Source: Colletotrichum lupini (Eukaryota > Ascomycota > Sordariomycetes > Glomerellales > Glomerellaceae). Taken from it: a DNA stretch of 64,000 nucleotides. Position 1 is the first letter of the stretch; each line of letters starts with the position of its first letter. The stretch lies in contig NC_064681.1 in NCBI RefSeq assembly GCF_023278565.1, positions 930,001-994,000 of the forward strand, read 5' to 3'. The notes beneath the pieces were generated by a model. That model saw only the letters and a program-made list of their open reading frames with translations. It did not search any database and was not told the origin of the DNA. Made by a program: the position numbers and the translations under genes. This document shows positions 26,040 through 38,196 of the stretch, in pieces.

Positions 26040-29000
26040 CAGTGTCCCGTCCCATCACATCCGAGCCAACCCACAGGTGATCCCCTGCTGTTCCGTCACA
26101 GTTGGTGTGGTTGGTAAAGTTGAAGTTAAAGGCGGTCGGGATACCCTGTCTGTTTGTCCATGTGTCTGAACAGATGAAATCGATGCGACGCTAAAGTGTG
26201 TAAAGTGTGTGACGGTGTGACCTGGTGCATGATACACAGCGGGGCTGAGGCCTTGAAGGGGTGATACGTGAAGCAGATGGGACGGGCGGGAACTCCCACA
26301 GCGATGCCATGTGCTTGTGGCCAGCCATGCACCATGTCGGCCGAGAGCGCGTCAACGGTTTTGGCGCTTGGCTTTGACATGCAAGGATCAGCCTGGTCCG
26401 TCGGGCCCTGCTGACTTGTGAGGTTTTGACGATATTATAGCCACGATAGAAGGCGGGGCGGGGCATGGTGCTGGTGTGCGAGAGAAATTAGCCAAATCCA
26501 CGACACTTGTTAAGTACCAATCAAGAAGGCAAGCAACAGCTATCTGGTACTGAGGTGAGATGAGTTTCGGCGGTCAGATATCGTCGTAGCGGAAGAGAAA
26601 GCGTTGACATTGGAGATGGATGCGAGATATTAGTTCTCCCCGACACATGCGCAAGGCATCTGTAGACTGAGTCGGAGGAGAAGTAGGACAGGTACCTTGG
26701 CAGACTCGGACAAGAAAGACCTGGGGAGGTGCTTGCCCTCCTCTGGTATCGACCAACTAGAAGGGGCCTTGGAGTTGCCTTCTTACTTACCTTCCTTCGT
26801 CCTCGGATAGGTTGGTGCCTTCCATGATGAGCCTGCCTTTGAATCGAGATTGAATGCGGCGGGTCTCCTCTTCATTGCCAGATCTCGGGAAGGGAAGGAA
26901 CACGGCGGATGAGTCGGTGCATGCTCAACGTGCCTGCCTAAAGTACCCGCCTACTTTATCCAAGAAAGAAGAATGAGATACGGATACATAACGTAAGTAC
27001 CTTACTATCCGTCAGGACCTTCAAGTTCGGGTTATCCTAGGAACTCAGAGAGGATCATCATCAAATCAAACAGGCGCGGGCGCATGGCTAGTCGGAGTAT
27101 TCCGTGGCCGGGACGGTGAATAGAAGGCAAGGTAAGGCAAGGCAGGTAAGGTAGGTGTGCATCACTGGGCACATACCTTGGTAGACATTGCTGCCATCCT
27201 CGCCTTCCAAATAAGCGACTTGGATAGCGCGATCGCCTCAATTAAGGTAAGGTACCACGAATCATGAAACTCTTTTCCGCATCGTGAGCTCCTTCCGTTC
27301 ATCGATTAAGGCGCACAACAAGGGAAGGTAGGAGGACAAGGCAAAGCCGTTGGTACCTGCCCAGATACCGGGCGCAGGCGTGACAGGTAGGGTACCTTCC
27401 CATAGGACTGGGTGAAGGCGGGAGCGTCGCGTCGATCGGGGTTCTTTGCCCGTCTTCTTCGGAGCTGGCCCCGTCTTCTCAGCGAATAGGCGTTTGGGTA
27501 GTGGTGAAATTTGCCTTGGGATCCCTGTTTCCCTTTCCTTTTTTTTTTTCCTTTTCTCCCCCCTTCCCTCCTTCCGTTTTCCCCCCTACACGTTTTGGTG
27601 AGAGAGATCCCTCCCACCCTCCTCTGAGGCTCCTTCTTCCATCTTCCCCCCTCCTCCACATTAGATCACGTCGCTTTAACTTTCTCAGCTTCTTTTCCAT
27701 CATTCTCCAGGGCTCTCATCGGGCCATCCTCATCGCCGCCCGTTGTGTCCAGTCCCTGTCTCAACGGTTGTTCCAGCCTTCCAGGGAATCCTTCCTCATC
27801 TTGCTTTTCCCACCTCAGGGTCCTGCCCTGCGTCATTGCATCTAGATCGGTGAGCATCGATATTCTCTTCCCCTCTAACACCATTTCTTTGGCACTGGGC
27901 TGCGCCATTCCTCCGATCCCCCTCCACACTCACTTCGATCAACCTCAAGGCCATACTCCGGACGACGCTTCTTCGTGCCCCTCAATTTCTCCCTCACTCC
28001 GCCCCTCTGCCCCTCCGACAAACGCAAAACTACCACGCGGCCGCGATGCCCCAATTCTGGGTCGACCGAAGCAGCCCCGGTACCACCAATGATTGGGTCT
28101 TGCCATTTTACCCCATCTGGAGCTCGGCTGTGACCCATCGACGAGTTATTTGAATGCGAAGCCGACATCCTTGGTCCAACACGCTGTGACAGGGGGGCTC
28201 ACGAGCTACACTCTCAATTCTGCTGGTCTGCGGGAGCAAATCGGCGCACGTTCTTCCAATCTTCTTTCACCACCCATTCTCGAGTCCTATGTCCTGACCC
28301 ATCACTCAGCCTGCCCGCAGACCAGCCGCATCAGAAATGGCTTCCTGCTCCGTACCGGCGGTAACACCCTACCAGTGCCTGCGCGCCATTCGCCAATCAT
28401 TCGACACTCCTGTCAACCTACCCTGCCATGCCAGGCCAATGTCATGTCTTGCACCCGTTCCGCCGCTATGATTGTGGCGCAACTGTTCAAACTATCGCCT
28501 CCGGCGTCATTCTCTTGACGCGAACCGAGCTGATGGAACGCCGACTATCCGTCCGCCAACTACCGGCTAGCAGACCCGCTAAATACGGTCTGATGTTGGG
28601 AAGCCTTCACTCTGGCATGACGGGCGACCGACACGATGCCATCCAGCGCACCAAACCTGCAGTCCACTCACCGCGCACGCCTACGGATAAATTACCTACC
28701 TATTCATCCCATCTGCACGCAACCCAGCACTCTGTCATAGCCCAGCAGGCACTAGGCCTGGCGTTCTTAACCAACCAAGGTACGGTTTCCAACAGATCTA
28801 CGATGATCAGACGTGGGCAAGTACTGCTCCTCGGTGGGTTTAAGCATACCCTGCAGCGCGCGCGTGCGAAACAGAACACCCGCCCGTGCCGCCTTCTCCC
28901 CCTCACCAAGAGAGTCTCATCCTCTGGGCATGGTTTGATCACGGTCGACAATGACGAACTCGAAGCAGCCGCGCATCCTCCACTACTGGCGGTGCAAACA

Positions 29001-32000
29001 TTCCTGCAAACCAATTCCTACCAGTGCGAGACGTGAAGATGGTGCGACTGCGTTTCCAACCCCGATTCCAGAGAGCGACGCATCGCGTCAATTGGACAAA
29101 TATTGGTGAAGAACCTGCCTTTGTTCTCCCGCTACCCACCCACACCTACGGATGATCACTTGACTGATCAACTTGTCCGATGTGCGCCCTGTCGGCTGCC
29201 CCAGAGACACAAAGCGATAACGCGACGCCCGTCCACACCCCCACCGGCAACAGCACCAGCAGCTGGATTCGGTCCAGTCCCAGAGGCTTGTGCTGACAGC
29301 GCCGTCGTCGGGCCATGGGCGACTAAGGCAGACCCAATCGCCTGTCAGACTTTCTTTTTCCGTTCTTAGCGGTCCATTCTGGCGGGAGGGGCTACCCCCC
29401 AGTTCCACCGGGCTCATGGGTTCTTCTTAGGAGCTTGCCGGTACCCACAATCTTCGTGTATCCGGTACAAACAGATACTTCGTACCGACTTCATGGGTCG
29501 GGCAGAGACAGCCCCGCCTCCCTTTGTCTTGCGCAGCTCTCGACGCACCTTAGATCAAGTAGCGTTGATGAATCGCGCCCGTCAGATCTTTCTATCCGCT
29601 GCCTCCAGCACTCCGGTTTCAAATCAATTCATGGCAGGCTGCACTGGCTTGAGGGACAGTTCCGATGATGTACCGCCAGGGGATCCCGAGGACTGGCGAG
29701 CAAGCGAGAGAGCGGACGAGATTGGGGTTCACTTGGTCCTACCCCTAGTCACGCTAACGCAAAGGGAACCGGGGGCTTGCGCAAGGACCGGGGGCTGCCG
29801 GCCATGCAACGCCGCGCCGCCCGCTCCCTAAAGGATACTCCCGTTTCTGCCGTTTCGTCGTACATATCCCGCATATCCATCACCTTCGCCAATACGGATG
29901 GCCCTACGGCAATCTATCTCACCGCGAGACCAATGCCTTCATGTCTGTGCACCACCTCTGGGCAGGTTGCAGAACCACAAAGGGAGGTCTGCTTGATGCA
30001 GTAATACGTCCTCTGCTGGGATGCACTTGCATCTGCTCCTAACCCAGTTCGATTACAGCTGCAGCGTCATGTCATTCCTGTGTGGCGCGAGACCAGGTAT
30101 CTCACCAACACGCATGGTACAACCCTCAGCTTGCCTGTTCGGTCTGAAAATCCGCTTACAGCCAATATTCCAAGATTTTGTCCTGCCTCGTTTGGTTTAC
30201 GCTCCCAACACGGAGCATCATCACGGCGATTTCGGCCTGCAGGGACCGATGACTATTACCAGACTGACCATTGAATGACATAGCAGGGGTTCCAAGCCGT
30301 CGCATGTAGAATGAATTCCAACACTGGCGGTTCAATCGCCAGCCCACGATGGTGGTCTATTGACTAATCAGCATTGGCATTGCATCAGACACCGCCTCAA
30401 AATATTCCGAGAAGGTTTGGAACTTCCTGTTGTTCGATTCCTCGTCGCTGGTGACTTAGGTTAGATGTATCGTTTCCTCCAACATGATGGGGAAAACCTT
30501 CCCACACCTTCTCTTGATACGGATGGCATTACTGGTCCAGATGCTTCCACAAATTCCGAATTGACCACTGTTTCGCTAGTACGCCGTACACCGTATCGCA
30601 TCAACCTTCATCGGCCCCTTTCACGCCTTTAAACCTTATAATTGCCAGAACCAAGTTGAAAACGTGATGGAAGAGGAATTGAAAAAAGAGCTTAGCAGCG
30701 AATACCTTGCTGACTTTCTTTGCCAGCAGCAAACATTCGCCTCGCTTCAGACGTTTCACGAACAGTTCATCTAATTGTCGTGCTTTTACATCGAAGTGGG
30801 CATAGAAATGGTCAGGAAAGCTCCAAGTGTGGCTTAACTACACAATTTTGCCGCCTTTAAACGAATCTGCAAAGACACCCATCGGCTCACCAAGCGGATC
30901 GCATCACAGCACAGTGACATCGTGCATGTAACACAACCAATATCAACACTAATGAGCGGATTCATAGTATCTGGAAATCAACAAGAGATCGATCAGCCGC
31001 GCAGTACATTGCACACCGCTACGTACGAGTCTCTCAATTCCAGCTAAACGCCATGCTCTTAACTCAAACCGCCTGACAACTCGAACTTTGATATTCCATA
31101 CAAGACGGGTGATGACGTCTGCCTCCCTCGGCCCCAGTGGTCGACTTTGACGACGCAAACCCAAGGCTACGCGGCGACAGGGGCGTGCCGCCGGGTTTCG
31201 CCAGTCACGTTGACGGACAAAGACAGGGTTTTATCCACACGTGAAGTGTATAACCAGGCTCACCCATCTCAAGCCTGCGATCTGTATTCAAGTCTCAAGA
31301 ATTGGACAGTGCTAATTTTTGCCTTAAGTTTTTGGTTCCATCTTGCTTACTTGTAATTGCAGCTCTCCCAAACCATATCCGAACTTCATTTTCTTCCACG
31401 GACTGCTTGAGCCTGATCCAAGCGCCATGCCCCATTGCGCTCGTCCATTTCCCGACAACGACATGGATCTATGATCATTACCAGGAACGGTTTTATTGTC
31501 GCTCTTTCCGCGACTTTGCTCGGTCTCACTTGGCGGTGCGAGGCCCAGGCAGCAAGCAAATAGTGCCAGTAGTTCGCCGCTCTTGAAGAGAGACGGAAGA
31601 AAAATCTCAGCCGACAAGTTTTTCGAATAGCTCGTTGCGGCAACATTAGTCTGTGCCGTGGTGAGGCATCCCAAGTGGGACGAAAAGCACCATTTTGAGA
31701 GGCGGGCCGGGCCTCGTGGAGCCGTATCGCGTAACTCGCAGTGTCGGGGAAGATGATGGCAGCGCTCGAGGATAGCTTCCGCCGTCTGCACGCCCTGAGA
31801 TTCGCTTGAAAGCGACAGAGTGGCAGAAGATGGTCCCATGTTAGCCACCAGCCCAACTTTGTTGACGCTCGTGCCAGACAAGGTAAGGGAGGCGTGCTGC
31901 TAGCTTGTCAGTCCGGTTATCTCAACGGCCTGGTTCACTATTCGACAACCAATACGTCCTGCATGTCAGCCAAATGCACGCTTGCCGCCGGCTGGCCCGC

Positions 32001-32542
32001 GTTCACCGAATAAGTCCACCTTTTTGCCCCCCGGGTCTGGCGTTTTGACCTTGCGGTTGGTTGGGCTAGCAAGGCGTAATGTTGTTGATGATGCATACCT
32101 TTCCCAGGCCAGGTTCACCTTGAGATATTGGGCGAAATGAAAGCGTACATTTTTCGCAACAAAGAATCTGTCAACGTAGGTTCAAAGCCATGTCTGGCGA
32201 GGACCGGTGGGTGATTGTCGCAGCCTGACGATACCCAAGATACCTCAAAAACGTCACGACAAATCTCTATTAACAGAACAACCAAGCGGCAGCCAACCAA
32301 CCAATCGATGGGCTAACCTTGAGAGTCTCTCAGCCCAGGATTCGCTCTTTTTTTCGTTCGTTTTTCTTACCCTGTCTACCAAAGCACCTACCTGGCTTCT
32401 GGTACCGGTACTTGTCTGGCGAGGAGGAGCATCCAAGCGACTGGGCCGCTATCAACAGGCAATCGTGTTTTGGTGGCGCTAGGGGTGTTCTCTGATTGTC
32501 AAAGGTCATTGGACAGATCGGGGGACATTGGGTTTAGGGACA

Positions 32543-32550
32543 TCACGTGA
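32543..32550. promoter_or_regulatory. TCACGTGA palindrome (E-box type)
   Basis: A perfect TCACGTGA site precedes a pyrimidine-rich block (about 32580-32870) that resembles a fungal core promoter and leader. No recognisable gene follows. TCACGTGA is a known binding site for Cbf1/bHLH-type factors in fungi; use here is inferred. Confidence 0.4.
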
Positions 32551-35500
32551 CGAAAAGCGTATGCATGCAGCCGTCGTTCCCGCGACGTTCCCCATTTTTT
32601 ACCTTCGATTCCCTTGCTCAGGCTCTCCACGGCCCGCCACGACAACCACCCTCCCATTCACACACTCCTTTTCCAGAGACCTTGACCGGACCAAACCACG
32701 CAAACCTCAACTCACTTCACCTCCCAATCCATTGTGTGTGGAACCTCTACCCCTACGGTGCATCCTCAACCATTTCGATATTCGTGCCTCACACAACCAC
32801 CCCCTCCCCCCCTTTTCTCTTTACCTTACCTACGACCTTGCCTACCCCTTCATTCCGTCCGAAAAGAAAACCTCGAGGCACACCCGCTGGGCCCATCGAG
32901 CCTCGTCGCTTGATCTAGCATCACGGACCTCCTTTCAATACAGCACATGGAAACTTTTCATCCTGGTCCAAATGACCTCCTAGACCTTGACAGCTCTCTT
33001 GATACCTGGTCCCTGCCCCAGCTTTGTCGGCTTGACCTTTGGACACGTTAACGGTGACTAGCGGTGCAATAATGGATGGGGGCCATTGTGACCATTTTTT
33101 ACCCCCTCTCACCGGAGAGGTCGGTGGCAAGGCAGACGACCGACTTGGAGACCAAGGGTGGGATTGGAAGCAAGGGGTTTCTGTCCCTGTGCTTTGTACG
33201 CCCCGAGATTAATCAAAGACATTCCCATTATGCGGCGAAAGCATATTACACCTGTAGACACTCAACCTAGCGCCTGCGATGGACGCGGCGACGACGACGA
33301 CGTGTCATGTACTCCCACCTCAGCATCCAACTGGATCTTGATGGCGCGTGGGGAACAATCCGATCAGCTCTTCTACCGAGACAAGCCGCCCGTTCTTAAT
33401 CACTTCCAGTGGGGATGGGCGGCGACAAGGAATAATAGCACCAAGACTCTGCACAGTTCGCTCTGCACCAGAGACCATGATGGGAGGAGAAGTGACTTGT
33501 CTACACAGTGCGTACACATATGTCTGCACATGCTGCGACACTGCCGCAGCCCGCCATTTGGGCAAACCTGGCAAAGCAGCCCAGATCGAATTAGCAGGGA
33601 GATTTGACCAGGTCGAGTCAAGCGACAAGCCCATGGGGTGGAAATTGCGAACAGCAATAGACTGAGGCTCCGATCGACGGATATCAGACGAAGAAAGAGG
33701 ACAAACCCATGGACGAAGGCTGGACGGCCGAATGCGGTGAAAGCTTCATGATTGAGACGCGTCTTCGAGGAATGAGCTCAAACAGGGCTGTTGCCAGCAA
33801 GATTCCGGCCGCCAACCCTCCACCATCAAAAGCTTCGTACGGCCACTACCCTCGCCGGACGCGCTCCCCCCCCCCCCAAGTGCGCCGCCAGAGCTACTCG
33901 CCCAGTTAGCCGTGCTGGCAATCCGAATAGCAGCACGTCAGGCGTGCCAGCGATGCCACTGATCGATGGCCCAGGTCCAGGCTACGTGGGCTGGCAGGAT
34001 GCCAGAAGCTACAATGTCCATGACCGTCGCCATGCAGACAGATGCATAGCTGCTGCTTCTGGATGCCCAGCCACATCAACTGTTTCTCACGGGACCTCGG
34101 CCACATGAGACATAGCAGCCCAAAGGCGAGACCATAGGCTAGGATCCATGCCGGATGGACAAGTGACGGTTGCTCAACAGACTTCCCGCTGCGCATGTAG
34201 TCCGTCCCCAGCCCTTCCTTGTATCGTCGTTCGGTACGTAAATGAAGCAGACTGGGCCAGCTCCGCGTTCAACGGCGGCGATTGTACGCTGCGGCACACC
34301 ATGGCTGAGGTACAGGACGCGCCGCACTAAGGTCGTGCAAGCTAACCAGCCCGTCCGCGGGACGTGTAGTGTATCGAACGGACTGCAATCAGCTTCGGCC
34401 CACCAGCGATCCGAATGAAAACTTTCCTAGCTTTTCTTGAAGCATGACCTTTCCCTGATTTTGTGTCATACTGTCTCGTTACAAAAGACTGGCCTGCAAG
34501 AAGCCCTGTGTGAGAGCACTCGAATACCTCCATCGGCCGACTGAACACACTGATGGATGGGCGCCGATTCGAGGAACGTGGCAGCGTCTCAAGCACGCTA
34601 CTGCACGAGATTCACGTTGCCCACTGAGGACTACACTGCCTATGAGCGTGCTGACTGCTGAGTGAGCGGCACACCAGCTACATGAGATGGTGGGGAGAGC
34701 TATATGGGGCCCTCGAGCCCAGAGGAGGGCAACGAGGATGGGCTGGCTAAGAGAAGCAGGCATATGGATGGTTGGGGCAGGAAAGGCACACTGCACCACA
34801 GCGGCAAAGCAGCGGTGAGCAGAATATCTGACCTGCTCATTGCGGTGTTGGCACTGACCTACGCTCCGTCCTGGGCGGCTCGGGTCCGTTCATCCCGTAC
34901 TCGACCCGCCCGTTGTCACTCGCCATCACGTCAATGTATTGACGTTCAGCCGAGTTTCGGACCGGAGAAGGAAGAGATATTTCTTTCTTTCTTGGTCGGT
35001 CTTCTCGCTGACCTTCGCTCTCGATGGGATCGCGCTCGACTACAGTCTACGGGATGCAGCTCATGGGTCCAGGCGACGATTCTGTCATGCGATACCGTGA
35101 GTGTTGTTGGTCGACAAACGAGGCGGAGATGACCTGTCAGATCTGACAGCTGCGTCGTCGCAAGCCACGCGGCGGCAGCGGCGGCGGCCGGTGGTACGAA
35201 TGAACTCGGATACTATGGGAAGCAGATGGGAGCACGTATCAACCAACAACCCATACGGATACCGAGCACGATTCCGGGATGCACACATCGTGGGCGGCTT
35301 CTTTCTAGGGGTCCCTGACTCTGACTCTTCAATGCGTGCAATCCATCTCAGCAAGGCAGCCGAAACGGCAAAAAGCAAGCGCTTGACGAGGGGTCGTGAG
35401 GGTTTCTTTCTTTGGTCTGACTTTCTGACAGTATGGTAGGAGTGGCAGTGAGGGGTTGCTTCTTCTTGCTTTCTTTCTTTCCTTTTCAATTTAGTTTTTT

Positions 35501-37383
35501 TTTATTTACCATTTTCTCTTCGCCTAGGTAGTCATACGGGCGACCAGCTCCTCACCCACCATCTCACCTCGTCCGCCGTCTCCCCGCTTGCTCACCACCC
35601 ATCACCAAAACAAATTGACATGTCTTCCCCCGGCTCGCGTCCGTGGCCGCCGATACCTTGCAGCAGAGTTGCAGACCAACAAGAAAAGTTCGCCCCAACC
35701 CATCTGCGGTAGCAGTCCATTGGCGATGCATCATGTACAGTACTTTGGTTCTTTTTGGCTCATCTACCTAGGCTTGGGTCACTCACCACCCATCGGCGCC
35801 CAGCCCCCAGGCAGCCGGGCATACATACAATGGACCACGTCGCCCACCCCTTCTTCGACTGGGACATTCAGGACGGGCTCCCAGGCTATCCAGGCTCCTG
35901 ATGGCGCTCTTTCGGGCCAGCTGCATGACAGGTAGCACCCAAGGGGGTGGGCTCGAACCACTTAGACGGCCTCCGAAGATATTCGTGCGACCTTGAGACC
36001 TTTGGTGCTGCTGCATGGCCGCTTGGGCCCGTCACCGCCCGCATGGTGCTGCAGTCACAAGCTGCGGACCGATGCGGCCTGCAGCAGGATCGGCGTCGAT
36101 CCGCTTGTTTTTTTACCACCAGAAAAACCTGTCCACGGCACCTGTCTGTTTCCCAACACCCGGCGGTGGCCCCCCGTCAGCCCCGGTCGGTCACACACCG
36201 TCAAGTCGACCCCGTCACGGTCACGCCCCGTGTTGTCCTCCCCCGGCATTTGCCTCTCGGGCTTCATTCAGAGTTTGTCTTTGCTTTTGCAATCCTTGTT
36301 TGGTGGCTGGATACACATTTATTTTTCGCGCTGCCGTATCATGTACGGGGCAGGTACTGTGGTATGAAGGACTCGTCGGTGCAAGGGAACACAAACCTCT
36401 TCAGGCATGCTTACGGCCGGTTCTGGCTTGTCAAGGCAGCTCTGGTCACTCTGCGTTGCTTTCAGTGCCGGGTCATGTACCTGTCTGTATGACTCGACGG
36501 CGGCAGGTAACGCCGCTCGGGTTGCGAAGCGATGGGTGTTGGTGTGTGTGTGAGTGTGCATGTGCGTGCCCACGCACCATGAACTCACGGAGGACGGAAG
36601 AGGAAAATGCTAGTCAAGCCAGGTCCTGCCGTCCAACCTGCCACGCTTGCAGTGGGTTTTTCGGACGGGCATCCCATTCCATCCCCCCCTCTCTTTTCCT
36701 TGCCGGGCCCGCGGCTGTAACCTGATTTGGGCCCCGGGTGCGTCTTCGCATCCCGCCCGAGGTCGCTTCGGTGGGCTACGAAAGGCGCGCCGCAAAAAGC
36801 GGCGGCCCCAGGGTTTCGGCCATGATCCATGGTGGATTTGCCAATGGATGTGCGGCGTGCCATGGCTACCAGCGCTGACTCCTGACTCCTGGGAGCGAGC
36901 CCTTGGAAGTTGGAAGGGGGGATAACGAGGCAGCCGCAGACGTGCAGGATGACGGTCTCCTTCTTTGCTCCTCCACAAGGTAAGGAATTCGTAAAGGTAG
37001 GGGACTCCAATTGTCAAGGTTCCACCAGGCCAACCCCCCTCTTCCCTCCTCCGGTTCCCCGAGAGACCTGGAGCGCCGCGGCCACGACCTTCTTGTCCAG
37101 ACGCGGTGCGAGGTAAGGTAGGTAGGTACCCTTCAAGTTCGCTAGGAAGACAAGGCAAGGCCGGGTCGGGATGGGAAGGAAGAGGAAGGGGGGAACGGGA
37201 CAGATCTCTATTAGTTCGCCGTTCTTCGTTTACCACGCTGACCCCCTTCCCCCCTCCGCCTTGGATTCAGGTACTTTGACCGAACTCCTGCCAGAACCGG
37301 ACGGGGGAGAAGGAATCCACAACGCTGAACCTACCCCGAAATTCTCCACGCCCCCGTGCCATCCCGGTCTCCCACATATCAAG

Positions 37384-37391
37384 TCACGTGA
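37384..37391. promoter_or_regulatory. TCACGTGA palindrome upstream of the methyltransferase gene
   Basis: A perfect TCACGTGA lies about 0.8 kb upstream of the methyltransferase start at 38197. It is the second of three copies in the window. A regulatory role is inferred from the motif alone. Confidence 0.4.
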
Positions 37392-38196
37392 TGTAGAGGC
37401 TGCTGTTAAGCTGTTGAAAGCGGGGGGCTTTCCTTGCCTTACCTAAGGCCATGAATCTCAGGCGTCACTTCACCCTTCCTCGCTGCCCGCCCGTGCCGGG
37501 TACGAATACCTTACTCCATGGTCCGCAGTACTGTGTACGGAGGACGGATAGGTGAATTCTCGTAGCGGTGCCTCCACAATTATCCCATTCCCCGCTCCGG
37601 CAGGTACTCCTTTTCTTGTATGGTTCCTTCCATCATTCCAATCGGGGACTAACCTCCCGGCGCCTTTATGTGGACTGGAGATTTTTTTTTCCCCATCGCC
37701 GAGTTTCTTAACCCTACCTTAGATAGCACAGGCACTGGACCCCTTCCCGCCCGGATCATTTCCGCGGACCTGGACCTACCAGTACAGCTACGAAGTGACC
37801 GAAAACTCTCCGTGCGAAAAAGGATTAAAAGCAACGTCGAGTGGTTGCAGCATCCAGCGAGCTACGGTACACGTTGAAGATCAAGAAACTCTGACATATT
37901 GGTCTTGCTATTTTTTGCAACTCACTTTGTGACGGCTGAGTAAGGCACTTGCAGACGAGTAGTCCTCGTATCTTCCCTTTTTCTTTCTCTTTTCTCCTCC
38001 AATCGAAAGACGAAGAAGTCCAAAGAGGGGTTGACAAACGAAAAGAAGACGACATTTCCGAACCCCCCAAGATATCGATAACCCTGGACGTATACCAAGT
38101 ACCTCCTCACCTTACACACCGAGACGACAGCTCGAGTTTTGCCCGGGGAAATTACCGCCGACGTTCCATTCACCGAATATATCCCCGTCGACAACC

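Larger units (their letters stand above)
15417..38196. other. 22.8 kb gene-poor region
   Basis: No conserved gene is recognisable between the zinc-cluster start and the methyltransferase start. The first 4-5 kb (to about 20 kb) is low-complexity, with polypurine, CA, CT and triplet tracts. It plausibly contains the promoter and a long leader of the zinc-cluster gene. From 20 to 35 kb the base composition is more ordinary, and scattered open frames of 100-230 codons occur on both strands. Only the minus-strand frames at 24995-26039 show believable splice linkage, given separately. Promoter-like pyrimidine-rich blocks occur at about 32580-32870 and 35450-35610. I see no transposase, reverse transcriptase, long terminal repeat or RIP-type TpA-rich decay. 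Confidence 0.5.

Noticed and set aside
27666..27929. A charged, protein-like minus-strand frame (Glu/Lys/Gly-rich).
   Set aside because: The plus strand here is pyrimidine-rich, which automatically gives Glu, Lys, Arg and Gly codons on the other strand. No splice partner was found.
28093..29036. Overlapping 141- and 202-codon plus-strand frames.
   Set aside because: They use different frames over the same bases, show no domain and have no clear splice signals. I could not decide that either is real.
30580..30774. A short plus-strand stretch with E-E-E-L-K-K-E-L-S-S-E-Y-L-A-D-F.
   Set aside because: It is under 65 codons between stops, with no extension in frame and no recognisable relative. 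It may be chance or a small decayed fragment.
27000..38000. Search for transposon remnants or RIP.
   Set aside because: No transposase or reverse-transcriptase motif, terminal repeats or TpA-rich decay was seen by eye. A repeat library search would be needed to exclude old fragments.
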